The notes below the pieces were generated by a model. The model was not told the DNA's origin, did no database searches, and saw only the letters and a list, made by a program, of their open reading frames with translations. Shown piece by piece: positions 25,588-35,320 of a DNA stretch of 64,000 nucleotides. The DNA is taken from the NCBI GenBank assembly GCA_947489665.1, contig CANLEH010000002.1:589037-653036 (forward strand), given 5' to 3'. This stretch comes from an uncultured Roseicyclus sp. (GTDB lineage Bacteria > Pseudomonadota > Alphaproteobacteria > Rhodobacterales > Rhodobacteraceae). Position numbers and translations under genes: made by a program. Positions within the stretch are counted from its first letter, which is position 1. The number at the start of each line of letters is the position of its first letter.

Positions 25588-27726
25588 TCAGGGCGCGGGC
25601 GACCAAAGGCGATTGCCCTGCCGCGCGCGCGCCGTGTCGATCTGAAGCCCTTCTTCAGTTGCGCCAAGCGCCACGGCCCCCGTCCGCGACAGGACCGACG
25701 GGCTCAGCAACAGGCAGTCCGCGGCTGTCTGCGCATTGGCCGCCCCCAGCGGCAGGCCCGGCGCGCTCAACCGGGCCAATGTCTGCGCTTCTGCCTCCAG
25801 CAGGCGCGCTGGCGGGTCCTCGGGCCAGGCATTGACGACCACCACCGCGTGCCGGGCGCAGGCCTCAACCGCTTCGCGCGCCGCCGCCCGGCCAGCGCCG
25901 TGCCAAAGGCTCAGCGCGCCAAGCATAGCGACCTGCCCTGCCCCATCCTCAGCCCACCCGGCGCGCGATGCGGCGCCCTCCTGATCCGCCGGATCGCCGT
26001 CATTTTCCAGCCAGATGCCCGCGACAAACCCGTCGCCGCGCGCCCGGCTCAGCGCGCGCGGTCCGTCGCCCGCCCTTTGCCCCACCAACCCGCCGCTTTC
26101 CGAGATCAGGACAGACGGCCGCTCCGCCCCCGTCCAGATCAACATTGCCACGACGATCGGGGCCACCATGGCCCACCGCCCCCTGCCTTTCCAAAGGCAC
26201 AGGCCGATGCCGCCAATGGCAATCAGGGCCAGCACCGGTGGCGGTGGGCTCGGCACCATCTCCACCGCCCCGGGCAGATCCGCCACTCGCGCCGCGACGC
26301 CCAGGATCCATTGCAGCGCCTTATCCATGATCGAGAAGGCCAGCCAGGAAAGGCCAAACGGCGCAAGCAAAAGCGCAAGCACCGCAAACGGGATCACGAC
26401 GGAGCCCATGACGGGCACCGTCAGCAGGTTGGCGATAAGCCCATAGACCGCCAGCCTGTTGAAATGCGCTGCCGCAAACGGTGCCGTCGCGGCCCCCGCC
26501 ACAGCGGACGAGACGACCAGCGCCCAAACGCCCTTGGCCCATCCCGGCCAGTTGCGCAGGAAAGCGGCGCCCTGCAGCCCATTGAAGACCGCGACAAGCG
26601 CCGTTGTGGCGGCGAACGACATCTGGAAGCCCGGCGACATCAGCGTCTCGGGCCGTCTGAGCAGCACGATGATCGCCGCGATTGCGACCGAGCGCAGGGT
26701 GATCGCGCGCCGGTCCAGCAAGACGGCGGTGAACATCACGGCGACCTGAATGAACGCACGTTCCGTGGCGACATTGCCGCCCGACAGGGCCAAGTAGAAC
26801 GCGCCCGAGATCAGCGCGCCCACAGCGGCCCATTTGCGGATCGGATAGCGCAGGGCGAGCGCGGGGATCAGGGCGAGGCCCAGGCGAAGCGCGGCGTAAA
26901 CGAAGCCCGTCAATAGCCCCATATGCAGGCCCGAGATGGCCAGCAAGTGCGCAATATTGCTGTCGCGCATGTCCTGTATGGGTCCCTGCTCCAATCCCGA
27001 CCGATCGCCGGTCAGAACCGCCGCCGCAAACGCGCCCGGCTGGCCCGGGATCGCCGCCTGCACCGCCGCCGACATCCGCATGCGCAGCGAAAACAGCCGC
27101 TGATCGCCCGGCGCGGGCGCCTCCAGCAGAAGCGCAGGCACCCGGGTATAGCCAACGCCGCCAAGTGACTGGAACCAGGCATGGCGCTGGAAATCGAAGC
27201 CGCCGGGCTCCGCCGCACCCCCTGGCGGGCTCAGATGGCCCGACATCATGACCACCGCGCCCGGAACAGGCTCCAGATAGCCCTGCTCACCATGCAGCGA
27301 AACACGCACCCGCCGCGGCACCGCACGCACATCGTCCAGCCGCACCCGGTCCAGCGTCAGCCGCACCGCGTCGCTGGCCGACCGGTCTATGCCCACAATC
27401 CGCCCTTCGATCGGGCCGTAATAGCGGAATTCCATCACCGGGCCGGCCACCTGATGCGCGCGCCAGCCCGCGACGCCGACCCCTAGGGCCACCAGCGCAA
27501 GTGCGATGCCCAACGGCCCAAGCACTTCGCGCCGCCAAAGCCCCAAGACCGCGCCAAGCAGCCCCGCAAAGGCCGCCAGAGCGTAGCCCAACACCCCAGG
27601 CTCCACCGGCAGCGCAAAGTAGATCCCCACGCCCAGGCCCAGACACACGGCCGCCCACGGCATCAGCGCCCCGCGCTGGCCTTGTTGGACCGCGTTTACC
27701 GCACCAAAGATCGTGCCGGCCTTCAC
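25588..27726 (-). CDS. comEC: ComEC/Rec2-family DNA uptake channel
   Basis: A 712-residue polytopic membrane protein of the ComEC/Rec2 type that carries one strand of DNA across the inner membrane in natural transformation. The early DUF4131-like part (about 30-220) is followed by the competence domain with HLLAISGLHMGLLTGFVYA near 238-256. Helix-rich sequence follows to ~540. The C-terminal region corresponds to the metallo-beta-lactamase-like part but looks degenerate. Whether the strain is transformable cannot be judged; other com genes are not seen, though a TfoX-like gene lies at the window's end. Confidence 0.9.
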   Translation of the reverse strand: MKAGTIFGAVNAVQQGQRGALMPWAAVCLGLGVGIYFALPVEPGVLGYALAAFAGLLGAVLGLWRREVLGPLGIALALVALGVGVAGWRAHQVAGPVMEFRYYGPIEGRIVGIDRSASDAVRLTLDRVRLDDVRAVPRRVRVSLHGEQGYLEPVPGAVVMMSGHLSPPGGAAEPGGFDFQRHAWFQSLGGVGYTRVPALLLEAPAPGDQRLFSLRMRMSAAVQAAIPGQPGAFAAAVLTGDRSGLEQGPIQDMRDSNIAHLLAISGLHMGLLTGFVYAALRLGLALIPALALRYPIRKWAAVGALISGAFYLALSGGNVATERAFIQVAVMFTAVLLDRRAITLRSVAIAAIIVLLRRPETLMSPGFQMSFAATTALVAVFNGLQGAAFLRNWPGWAKGVWALVVSSAVAGAATAPFAAAHFNRLAVYGLIANLLTVPVMGSVVIPFAVLALLLAPFGLSWLAFSIMDKALQWILGVAARVADLPGAVEMVPSPPPPVLALIAIGGIGLCLWKGRGRWAMVAPIVVAMLIWTGAERPSVLISESGGLVGQRAGDGPRALSRARGDGFVAGIWLENDGDPADQEGAASRAGWAEDGAGQVAMLGALSLWHGAGRAAAREAVEACARHAVVVVNAWPEDPPARLLEAEAQTLARLSAPGLPLGAANAQTAADCLLLSPSVLSRTGAVALGATEEGLQIDTARARQGNRLWSPAP

Positions 27727-27834
27727 CCTTGTCGCCCCTCTGCAACAGGTTTAGCTACCCCGCAAAGCTGCCACGACGTGGTTTAGGAATAGTTAACGCG
27801 GGCCCGCGACCGTAACCCGCAAGAAAGGTTTGGC

Positions 27835-29244
27835 ATGTCCAACGAGGCTCAAATCGTCACCCGCATCGCGCCCTCTCCCACCGGCATGATGCATATCGGC
27901 ACCGCACGCACCGGCCTCTTCAACTGGCTCTTCGCGCGCAGGCACGGCGGCAAGTTCGTGCTGCGGATCGAGGATACGGATCGGGAGCGGTCGACGCCCG
28001 CGGCGACGCAGGCCATCCTCGACGGCATGGCGTGGCTTGGCCTCGACCATGACGGGGACGCCATCAGCCAGTTCGAACGTGCGCCCCGCCACCGCGAAGT
28101 GGCCGAGGCGATGCTGGCGAACGGCACTGCGTATAAGTGCTTCTCGACACAGGAAGAAATCGCTGCCTTCCGTGACGCTGCGCGTGAGAAAGGTGAAAGC
28201 ACCCTCTTCCTTAGCCCGTGGCGCGACCGCACCGACCATCCGGATGCGCCCTACGTGATCCGCCTCAAGGCGCCGCGCGAAGGGACCACCGTGATCGCCG
28301 ATCAGGTGCAGGGTGATGTCACGATCCAGAACACTACGCTCGACGACATGATCCTGCTCCGCTCGGACGGCACGCCCACTTACATGCACGCCGTTGTGGT
28401 GGACGACCACGATATGGGCGTCACACACGTGATCCGGGGCGACGACCACCTCAACAACGCCGCCCGCCAAATCCAGGTCTACCGGGCAAATAACTGGCCC
28501 GAGCCCGTCTGGGCCCATATCCCCCTGATCCACGGCGAAGACGGCAAGAAGCTCTCCAAACGCCACGGTGCGACCGGCGTCATGGAATATGCCGAAATGG
28601 GCATCCCGGCGAGCGCGATGCGCAACTACCTGACGCGGCTGGGTTGGTCCCACGGCGATGATGAGCTTTTCACCGATGCGCAGGCTCGCGAATGGTTCGA
28701 CCTCAAGGGCATCGGCAAATCACCCGCCCGCCTTGATATGAAGAAGCTGGCCAATGTCACCGGCTGGCACATCGCCAACACCGATGACGCGGATCTTGTC
28801 ACTGAGATCAACGCCTTCCTTGCCCTCACAAACCAGCCCGGCCTTTCGCAGGCGCAGCAAGATGGGCTGAAAGCCGCGATGTATTGCCTCAAGGACCGCG
28901 CGAAAAACCTGCCCGATATTCTCGATAAGGCCCGGTTTGTATTGGAAAACCGCCCGCTCGCGTTGGATGAAAAGGCCGTGAACAGCCTCGATCCGGTATC
29001 CCGTGGTATACTGAATGAATTGACTGCGCAGTTGCAGAATGCTAGCTGGACCCGTGACACGCTGGAGGGTGTACTCAACACCGCTGCGGACTCCCATGGG
29101 TTGAAATTCGGCAAACTTGCCGGACCGCTGCGCGCGGCTCTCTCTGGGCGAACCGTCTCTCCCTCCGTGTTCGATATGATGCTTGTCTTGGGGCGCGAAG
29201 AAACCCTCGCCCGACTGACAGACGCCGCCTCCCTCGACACGTGA
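27835..29244 (+). CDS. gltX: Glutamyl-tRNA synthetase
   Basis: A 469-residue class-I aminoacyl-tRNA synthetase that charges tRNA(Glu) (and in GatCAB organisms also tRNA(Gln)). The HIGH-type motif appears as [14 protein letters not shown] at about 14-27, and the KMSKS-type motif as KKLSKRHG near 240-247. Size and C-terminal anticodon-binding helices are normal. The presence of gatB in the window fits a tRNA-dependent amidation route. A good ribosome-binding site (AAGAAAGG) precedes the ATG. It is followed 59 bases later by gltA. Confidence 0.97.
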   Translation: MSNEAQIVTRIAPSPTGMMHIGTARTGLFNWLFARRHGGKFVLRIEDTDRERSTPAATQAILDGMAWLGLDHDGDAISQFERAPRHREVAEAMLANGTAYKCFSTQEEIAAFRDAAREKGESTLFLSPWRDRTDHPDAPYVIRLKAPREGTTVIADQVQGDVTIQNTTLDDMILLRSDGTPTYMHAVVVDDHDMGVTHVIRGDDHLNNAARQIQVYRANNWPEPVWAHIPLIHGEDGKKLSKRHGATGVMEYAEMGIPASAMRNYLTRLGWSHGDDELFTDAQAREWFDLKGIGKSPARLDMKKLANVTGWHIANTDDADLVTEINAFLALTNQPGLSQAQQDGLKAAMYCLKDRAKNLPDILDKARFVLENRPLALDEKAVNSLDPVSRGILNELTAQLQNASWTRDTLEGVLNTAADSHGLKFGKLAGPLRAALSGRTVSPSVFDMMLVLGREETLARLTDAASLDT

Positions 29245-29303
29245 TCGAGGGCGGGCACCCACGCCAGCCCTGTGCTGGCCGCCAGTTGCACGAAGGGACG
29301 CTC

Positions 29304-30602
29304 ATGGCCGACAACCAGACCAGAACCGCCACCTTGACGATTGACGGCACATCTTACGATCTGCCGATGCATTCCCCAACCGCAGGCCCCGATGTCGTGG
29401 ACATCGGTAAACTCTATGGCCAGGCCGGTGTGTTCACCCACGATCCGGGCTTCACCTCCACCTCGGCGTGTGAATCCTCCATCACCTTCATCGACGGTGG
29501 CAAGGGCGAGCTTCTGCACCGCGGCTACCCCATCGACCAGCTGGCCGAGCAATCGAACTATATCGAGGTCTGCTTCCTGCTGCTCTACGGCTACCTGCCA
29601 TCCAAGGCGGAATACGAGGAATTCGAATATACCATCACGCGCCACACGATGCTGCACGAACAGATGGCGAATTTCTTCCGGGGCTTCCGCCGTGATGCGC
29701 ACCCGATGGCCGTTATGGTCGGTGTCGTGGGCGCGATGAGCGCGTTCTACCACGACTCGACGGACATCAACGATCCCCGCCAGCGCGAGATTGCCTCCCA
29801 CCGCCTGATCGCCAAGATGCCCACGATTGCGGCCTGGGCCTATAAATACACGATCGGCCAGCCCTTCGTGTACCCGCGCAACGACATGTCGTACGCAGCC
29901 AACTTCCTGCGCATGTGCTTCGCCGTCCCGGCCGAGGAATATGTCGTCGATCCGGTGCTCGAGACAGCGATGGACCGCATCTTCACGCTGCATGCGGACC
30001 ACGAACAAAACGCCTCCACCTCGACCGTGCGCCTCGCCTCCTCGTCCGGTGCCAACCCATTCGCCTGCATCGCCGCCGGCATCGCCTGCCTCTGGGGCCC
30101 CGCCCATGGTGGCGCGAACCAGGCCTGTCTTGAGATGCTGGAAGAAATCGGGACCGTGGATCGCATCCCCGAGTTCATCGCCCGCGCGAAAGACAAGAAC
30201 GACGATTACCGCCTGATGGGCTTCGGCCACCGCGTCTACAAGAACTTCGATCCCCGCGCGACGGTGATGAAGAAATCTGCGGACGATGTGCTGAACCTGC
30301 TGGGGATCGAGAACAACCCCAAGCTGCAGGTCGCCAAAGCGCTCGAAAAAGCCGCGCTGGACGATCCGTATTTCGCGGACAAGAAGCTGTTCCCGAATGT
30401 CGATTTCTATTCCGGCATTATTCTTGAGGCGATGGGCTTCCCCACCTCGATGTTCACGCCGATTTTCGCGCTCTCGCGGACCGTCGGCTGGATTTCGCAG
30501 TGGAAAGAGCAGTTGGCAGATCCAGCACTCAAGATCGGCCGCCCACGTCAGCTCTACATGGGCGAGACGATGCGCGACTACGTTCCGATCGACAAACGCT
30601 GA
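29304..30602 (+). CDS. gltA: Citrate synthase (type II)
   Basis: A 432-residue type-II citrate synthase that condenses oxaloacetate and acetyl-CoA. Family catalytic residues are His in GPAHGGANQ (near 268), His in GFGHRVYK (near 305) and Asp in VDFYSG (near 365). An in-frame upstream start would overlap gltX and add an unrelated stretch, so the ATG with AAGGGACG upstream is used. Same-strand placement after gltX is typical of Rhodobacterales. A strong hairpin terminator follows. Confidence 0.97.
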   Translation: MADNQTRTATLTIDGTSYDLPMHSPTAGPDVVDIGKLYGQAGVFTHDPGFTSTSACESSITFIDGGKGELLHRGYPIDQLAEQSNYIEVCFLLLYGYLPSKAEYEEFEYTITRHTMLHEQMANFFRGFRRDAHPMAVMVGVVGAMSAFYHDSTDINDPRQREIASHRLIAKMPTIAAWAYKYTIGQPFVYPRNDMSYAANFLRMCFAVPAEEYVVDPVLETAMDRIFTLHADHEQNASTSTVRLASSSGANPFACIAAGIACLWGPAHGGANQACLEMLEEIGTVDRIPEFIARAKDKNDDYRLMGFGHRVYKNFDPRATVMKKSADDVLNLLGIENNPKLQVAKALEKAALDDPYFADKKLFPNVDFYSGIILEAMGFPTSMFTPIFALSRTVGWISQWKEQLADPALKIGRPRQLYMGETMRDYVPIDKR

Positions 30603-30621
30603 CCCCCATCCACCAGAACGC

Positions 30622-30647
30622 AAAATGCGCCCATTTGGGCGCATTTT
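30622..30647. terminator. Intrinsic terminator after gltA
   Basis: A perfect 11-bp stem (AAAATGCGCCC / GGGCGCATTTT) with an ATTT loop is followed by further T residues on the plus strand. Confidence 0.9.
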
Positions 30648-30667
30648 TTGTGTCAGCCGAAAAAAGT

Positions 30668-30733
30668 GACCATCTGGACGCTTTTTTCCGGAAAAACCCG
30701 TTCATCTGGTCACAACTGTGACCATCTGGTCAG
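30668..30733. repeat. Clustered palindromes between gltA and sufE
   Basis: Within 66 bases there are three related copies around the palindrome TGACCAtcTGGTCA: 30668-30681 (one arm changed), 30700-30713 (one arm) and 30720-30733 (perfect). There is also a 14-base palindrome TTTTTCCGGAAAAA (30684-30697) and the hairpin GGTCACA-ac-TGTGACC (30709-30724). It lies 3' of two convergent genes, so an operator is less likely than a sufE terminator. Confidence 0.55.
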
Positions 30734-30736
30734 AGT

Positions 30737-31147
30737 TCAGGCCGCGTCAGAGGCCAGCAGGCGGATGCGTTCAACCATCGCGCGGACGCCATTGGACCGC
30801 TGCGATGACAAATGCTCGTCCAGGCCTAACCGACCCAGCTCAGCCGCCGCATCCACTTGTAAAACCTCGCCTTTTTGCAACCCACCATAGAGCGCGTGAA
30901 GAACTGCAATCAGCCCGCGCACGATGATCGCATCGCTATCCCCTTGAAAATCAAAGGTTTCACCGTCTATCCGGGGTAAAATCCAAACCTGGCTCGCACA
31001 TCCATCGACCTTTGTCGCAGGCACTTTCACCGCGTCATCCAGCGGTTCCATCGCCTTACCAAGCTCAATCACATGGCGGTAGCGCTCTTCCCAATCGTCA
31101 AGGAATTCAAAGGTTTCCGCGATTTCTTCAAAGGCTTCGCTGGCCAT
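30737..31147 (-). CDS. sufE: Cysteine desulfuration protein SufE
   Basis: A 136-residue SufE-family protein that accepts persulfide sulfur from the cysteine desulfurase SufS for iron-sulfur assembly. The conserved acceptor cysteine is in VDGCASQVW at about residue 50, and the LHALYGGLQKGEV / ELGRLGLDEHLSSQRSNGV segment matches the family's C-terminal signature (Leu...His-Leu-Ser-x-x-Arg-x-Asn-Gly). Length is standard. It is not near other suf genes here. Start: the first ATG, by family length. Confidence 0.95.
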   Translation of the reverse strand: MASEAFEEIAETFEFLDDWEERYRHVIELGKAMEPLDDAVKVPATKVDGCASQVWILPRIDGETFDFQGDSDAIIVRGLIAVLHALYGGLQKGEVLQVDAAAELGRLGLDEHLSSQRSNGVRAMVERIRLLASDAA

Positions 31148-31290
31148 GCCAATGCTCCTGCGCGCTGTGTCACCCGTGACCTAGGGGCTGCACCCGGCAA
31201 GGTAAAGGCCCGCGACCGGGTGGCTTTGCTTTTCAAGCCGCACCTGATCCGCTAGGCAGGGGAGAAACCGACTGCCCAAAGGGTCACTTG

Positions 31291-31740
31291 ATGCTTTTTC
31301 GCGCCATACTACTGATTACGCTGATTTTTTCCGTCGCGGCCTGTGGTGACAGCCGCTTGAACCCGTTCAACTGGTTTGGAAATGATCGCGAACAACGTGT
31401 GAGCGTTGACCCGAATGCCGTCACCGGTACACCGGCCGACCCGCGTAGCTTAGTTACTGAAATCACACAGCTTTCTGTTGAACAAACGACCTCCGGCGCC
31501 ATCTTGCGCGCCACCGCTGTGACCCCTGCGCAGGGCTATTTCGACGCCGAACTGGTGCTGGCCGAAATCAACAATGGATCCATCGTTTTCGAATTCCGCG
31601 CGGCGCCGCCGGTCGGGCAGCCCACGCCCGGCCTGCAGACCATCGTCGCAGGTGTCACGCTGACGAATGGAGAGCTTGCCGGCGTGCGCACAATTACGGT
31701 GATCGCTGCACAGAACCGCCGCTCGGTGTCGCGCCGCTGA
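31291..31740 (+). CDS. Small lipoprotein of unknown function
   Basis: A 149-residue protein with a lipoprotein signal: hydrophobic residues 3-16, then a VAAC lipobox (Cys18) followed by Gly-Asp. The mature domain is strand-rich, with two similar repeats of hydrophobic-strand pattern (ATAVTPAQGYFDAELV and TIVAGVTLTNGELAG). No catalytic motifs are visible. ATG was used rather than the TTG three bases before. It is divergent from sufE and convergent with rnd. Confidence 0.7.
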   Translation: MLFRAILLITLIFSVAACGDSRLNPFNWFGNDREQRVSVDPNAVTGTPADPRSLVTEITQLSVEQTTSGAILRATAVTPAQGYFDAELVLAEINNGSIVFEFRAAPPVGQPTPGLQTIVAGVTLTNGELAGVRTITVIAAQNRRSVSRR

Positions 31741-31779
31741 CTTAAACAACGGCGCGCAACAGACTGATTTAAATAGAGA

Positions 31780-32940
31780 TTAGACCGCTACGATCTTGAC
31801 CTTTTGGCCCTTTGCCGACAGCGCAATTTCGCTGTTCAGCAACCGCTCTGCATCGGCCCCAAACACCTCGCGCCGCCATCCCGAGGACCAGACGCCCTCC
31901 GTATGACCCGAGGCGATATCATCCAAATCACTGGACGATGCGATCAATTTGGGGGCAACGCCGGCCTCCTCCGCCTTGGCTTTCAGAAGAACGCGCAAAA
32001 GGTCGGCCAGCGCCGGGTTCAGGTTGGACCGATCCTTGCCTTGCACCGGTTTCGGCACGTCGGAATTCGGCACTGCAAGGCCGCGTGCAACGGCATCAAT
32101 CAAGCCCTCAGCAATCACGCCCTTGCGCGCATCGCGCAGCAGAAGTCGTGATTTTCCTAGGTCTTTCAAAGACTTGGGTTTCGTCCCCGCAATCTCCATC
32201 AGAGCGTCGTCCTTCAGAACGCGGTTGCGTGGGATGTTGCGCTCTTGCGCGTAGGTCTCTCGGAACGCTGCCAATTCGCGTGCGATGGCAACCATGCGAC
32301 CGGAGTTGGAACGCAGCTTCAATCGACGCCACGCCTCTTCCGGTTTCACCACATAATTCGCTGCATCAGTGAGCTGTGCGAGCTCCTCTTCCAGCCAATG
32401 GGTGCGCCCGGTTTTCGCCAATTCGGCAGACAGATATTCGTAGATCTGACGCAGATGCGTGACATCCGCGATTGCGTAGGTCTTCTGGGCATCGCTCAGC
32501 GGACGGCGCGACCAATCGGTAAAGCGGCTCGATTTATCAAGCGACGCCTTCGCAATCTTGCGCACCAGCGTCTCGTACCCGACCTGGTCGCCAAAGCCGC
32601 AGACCATCGCCGCAACCTGGGTGTCAAACAGAGGGGTCGGGACCACATTGCCTTCAACGTGAAAGATCTCAAGATCTTGCCGCGCGGCGTGGAACACTTT
32701 GACAACATTGGTGTTTTTGAACAGGTCATAGAGCGGGTCCAGCGACATTCCGTCGGCCAGCGGGTCGATCAGAACCGCGTCACTTTCATCATCGCCCGGC
32801 AGCGCGACCTGCACCAGACAGAGCTGTGCGAAATAGGTCCGTTCGCGCAGGAATTCGGTGTCTACGGTGACGTATGGAACCTCGGCCGCGCGGGCGCAGA
32901 AGGCTGCGAGTTCATCGGTGGTGGTCAGTGTTGTGGGCAC
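31780..32940 (-). CDS. rnd: Ribonuclease D
   Basis: A 386-residue 3'-5' exoribonuclease of the DEDD family involved in tRNA 3' maturation. The three exonuclease motifs are visible: VTVDTEFLRERTY near residues 24-36 (Asp/Glu), HAARQDLEIF near 84-93, and YAIADVTHLRQIY near 158-170. One HRDC domain (about 210-290, RNIPRNRVLKDDALMEIA) follows. Length matches the alphaproteobacterial form. It is separated from purN by about 156 bases on the same strand. Confidence 0.95.
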   Translation of the reverse strand: MPTTLTTTDELAAFCARAAEVPYVTVDTEFLRERTYFAQLCLVQVALPGDDESDAVLIDPLADGMSLDPLYDLFKNTNVVKVFHAARQDLEIFHVEGNVVPTPLFDTQVAAMVCGFGDQVGYETLVRKIAKASLDKSSRFTDWSRRPLSDAQKTYAIADVTHLRQIYEYLSAELAKTGRTHWLEEELAQLTDAANYVVKPEEAWRRLKLRSNSGRMVAIARELAAFRETYAQERNIPRNRVLKDDALMEIAGTKPKSLKDLGKSRLLLRDARKGVIAEGLIDAVARGLAVPNSDVPKPVQGKDRSNLNPALADLLRVLLKAKAEEAGVAPKLIASSSDLDDIASGHTEGVWSSGWRREVFGADAERLLNSEIALSAKGQKVKIVAV

Positions 32941-33096
32941 GGGCGTTTTATATGTTTCTTTGCGAAGGGAGAGCCGTTGCGCGGTGATAGAGGAGGATCA
33001 TCCGGAAGGGAAGAGAGCGGGCGTGAACGCGGTCAAGAGTGTGGCGGCACGCCCATGACTTTGGTGCAAAATCCCGGTCGTTCCGTCGCGGGGCGG

Positions 33097-33693
33097 CTAT
33101 TTCGGAAGCAAAACCGGTGTTCGGTCGCCCAACACGAACCGCCGCAAGGCCTCAGGGTAGAGTTGGTGCTCATACGGGAGAATTCGCTCCGCCAGACGAT
33201 CTGGCGTATCACCCGGCAAGATTGGCACGCGGGCTTGACCCAAGATCGGGCCGTCATCAAGCTCTGCCGTGACCTCGTGCACCGTACACCCTGCCTCCGC
33301 ATCGCCTGCTTCGATCGCGCGCGCATGGGTGTTGAGGCCCTTGTATTTTGGAAGCAGCGAGGGGTGGATGTTGAGCATGCGTCCGGCCCATTTGCCAACG
33401 AACTCAGCGGTTAAGATGCGCATGAACCCGGCAAGGCACAAGATGTCAGGAGCGTGGGTTTCGAGCGTTTTGTGAAGCGCAGCCTCGAACGCGGCGCGGT
33501 CCCCGACAAAGGGGCGATGATCCACGCAAACTGCTGGAATTCCAAGCGTTTCAGCGCGCTGCAATCCCTTGGCATCAGGTCGGTTCGACACCACAACGCA
33601 AGGCCGCGCCGGGTGATCGCCCGTCATGGATTGGGCTAGCGCCACCATATTGGAGCCGCCCCCTGAAATCAGGATTGCGACCTGTTTGCTCAC
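33097..33693 (-). CDS. purN: Phosphoribosylglycinamide formyltransferase
   Basis: A 198-residue GAR transformylase (purine step 3), using 10-formyltetrahydrofolate. Motifs: [10 protein letters not shown] at residues 7-16, the [10 protein letters not shown] segment near 85, the catalytic Asn-Ile-His in [12 protein letters not shown] (about 108-119), and the Asp in ELDDGPIL around 145. The start overlaps purM's stop by 4 bases, so the two genes are translationally coupled. Confidence 0.96.
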   Translation of the reverse strand: MSKQVAILISGGGSNMVALAQSMTGDHPARPCVVVSNRPDAKGLQRAETLGIPAVCVDHRPFVGDRAAFEAALHKTLETHAPDILCLAGFMRILTAEFVGKWAGRMLNIHPSLLPKYKGLNTHARAIEAGDAEAGCTVHEVTAELDDGPILGQARVPILPGDTPDRLAERILPYEHQLYPEALRRFVLGDRTPVLLPK

Positions 33694-34739
33694 GCAAGCT
33701 GCCCAGAATAGCGCACGCCTTCACCCTCTGAGACGGTGCCGATGCGGTGAACGCTCTCGCCCGCATCTGTCAGCTCTGCGGCCAGGGCATCTGCCCGATC
33801 TGCGGCCACAACCAACACCATACCGATGCCCGCGTTGAACGTCTTGAGCAGTTCGGCCTGATCCAGCGCACCTTCTTGTGCGAGCCAGCCGAAAACCGGG
33901 GGCAAAGGCCAAGCGCCCAGATCTATGTCGACCCCCAATCGATCCGGCAGAATGCGCGGCACATTCTCGGTCAGACCGCCGCCCGTGATGTGGGCCAAGG
34001 CGTGCACGCCACCGCTGCGGATCGCGGTGAGTGCCGGTTTGACATAGAGCCGCGTCGGCGCAAGCAGCGCCGCACCAAGAGAGACCTGCGCAAAGGGCGC
34101 AGGTGCGTCCCAACCCAGGCCCGTCCTCTCAACCACACGGCGCACGAGGGAATAGCCATTGGAATGCACGCCGTTGGACCCAAGCCCAAGCAAAACGTCC
34201 CCCTCGGCCACGCCCGCCGGCAAAGCCGCGCCGCGATCCATCGCACCAACAGCGAAGCCCGCCAGATCGAAATCGCCGGGGGCATACATGCCCGGCATCT
34301 CAGCCGTTTCCCCGCCGATCAGGGCACAGCCGCTGTCCGCGCAGCCTTTGGCGATGCCTTCCACAATGGTTGCGGCCGCTTCGACCTCAAGCTTGCCGGT
34401 GGCGAAATAGTCCAGGAAAAACAAGGGCTCCGCCCCCTGGCAGACCAGATCGTTCACGCACATGGCGACAAGGTCGACACCGATCGTGTCGAAATGTCCG
34501 GTATCGATGGCGATCTTGAGCTTGGTGCCGACACCGTCTGTCGCGGCCACCAGGATCGGATCGTCGTATCCCGCGGCTTTGAGATCGAACAACGCGCCGA
34601 ACCCGCCCAAACCTGCCATCACGCCAGAGCGATTTGTAGCGGCCGCCGCAGGCTTGATCCGATCCACCAGCGCATTTCCGGCATCAATGTCTACGCCTGC
34701 CTGCGCATAGGTCAGCGCGGATTTGCTGTTGTCGGTCAT
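33690..34739 (-). CDS. purM: Phosphoribosylformylglycinamidine cyclo-ligase (AIR synthetase)
   Basis: A 349-residue AIR synthetase (purine step 5). Recognisable parts are [16 protein letters not shown] at 10-25, GFGALFDL near 49, [10 protein letters not shown] near 71, and [17 protein letters not shown] near 150 with ATP-binding acidic residues. An in-frame extension of 46 residues upstream was rejected as non-conserved. It is the first gene of a purM-purN operon. Confidence 0.96.
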   Translation of the reverse strand: MTDNSKSALTYAQAGVDIDAGNALVDRIKPAAAATNRSGVMAGLGGFGALFDLKAAGYDDPILVAATDGVGTKLKIAIDTGHFDTIGVDLVAMCVNDLVCQGAEPLFFLDYFATGKLEVEAAATIVEGIAKGCADSGCALIGGETAEMPGMYAPGDFDLAGFAVGAMDRGAALPAGVAEGDVLLGLGSNGVHSNGYSLVRRVVERTGLGWDAPAPFAQVSLGAALLAPTRLYVKPALTAIRSGGVHALAHITGGGLTENVPRILPDRLGVDIDLGAWPLPPVFGWLAQEGALDQAELLKTFNAGIGMVLVVAADRADALAAELTDAGESVHRIGTVSEGEGVRYSGQLA

Positions 34740-34915
34740 GGCCAAGGATCCCCACGTAGCAGCCTTTGGGCGTGCGTTAGCAGGACCTCGGCAGGAGGTC
34801 CATGCGCCACCCTGCCCGGTTTGCCCGCAACCGGGAATTTTCTTGGACGAGGAGCGAACGTACACAGCTGCTTCCAACCCGGGAAATGCTCTGCTACCAG
34901 TTCGACCATATCAGG

Positions 34916-34992
34916 GGGCCTGTAGCTCAATTGGTTAGAGCAGAGCGCTCATAACGCTTTGGTTGCGGGTTCAAGTCCTGCCGGGCCTACCA
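34916..34992 (+). tRNA. tRNA with CAT anticodon (Met, or Ile2 if lysidine-modified)
   Basis: A 77-nt cloverleaf: acceptor GGGCCTG pairs with CGGGCCT, D stem GCTC/GAGC, anticodon stem GAGCG/CGCTT with loop CTCATAA (anticodon CAT), T arm GCGGG-TTCAAGT-CCTGC, and a genomic CCA. Sequence style (GAGCGCTCATAACGCT) resembles alphaproteobacterial tRNA-Ile2, whose CAT is changed to LAT by TilS, more than initiator or elongator Met; CAT tRNAs cannot be separated with certainty by eye. Acceptor includes one G-T and one T-G pair. Confidence 0.93.
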
Positions 34993-35017
34993 AACCTCCC
35001 CTCTATCGGAATATGGC

Positions 35018-35043
35018 AAAAAAACCGACGCTCAATCGCGTCG
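35018..35043 (-). terminator. Intrinsic terminator on the minus strand
   Basis: Read on the minus strand, the stem CGACGC-GATTGA-GCGTCG is followed by GTTTTTTTG, a clean rho-independent form. It would stop transcripts arriving from the exported-protein gene further up the minus strand. On the plus strand there is no T-run after the hairpin. Confidence 0.7.
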
Positions 35044-35122
35044 AGAAAATTGTAGACGGCGCTTGGACTTTCACCGAAAATTAAGCTCGTTGAACGACCC
35101 TCACATCACCAAGAGGGTGCCG

Positions 35123-35293
35123 ATGGATCGACTGAAGCTTTTCTTGTTCATGCTCAACCATGCCTCCGCACGGGCGTTTGATCGTGCGGGCGCGGATTGG
35201 ATTGGCGGCGAAACTCGCCGCGCGCGAGCCGACGCGCACGAGAGATTGGCCGCTGAGGCCACGCGCGCCTTGCTGCAAACGCGCCGAACCTAG
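35123..35293 (+). CDS. Hypothetical 56-residue protein
   Basis: A short frame with ribosome-binding site AAGAGGG seven bases before ATG. The product starts MDRLKLFLFMLNHASARAFDRAG and continues as a basic, helical Ala/Arg-rich chain. I recognise no family. It lies on the strand opposite to the surrounding genes, between a minus-strand terminator and an exported-protein gene, so it may not be real. Confidence 0.4.
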   Translation: MDRLKLFLFMLNHASARAFDRAGADWIGGETRRARADAHERLAAEATRALLQTRRT

Positions 35294-35320
35294 GGCTGTC
35301 CGGCGCGTCCGCCCTCGTTC

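Noticed and set aside
26800..26916. Long antisense frames opposite comEC and others (for example 25849-26916)
   Set aside because: High-GC genes commonly leave long open antisense frames; Arg/Gln-rich composition and lack of motifs show they are shadows.
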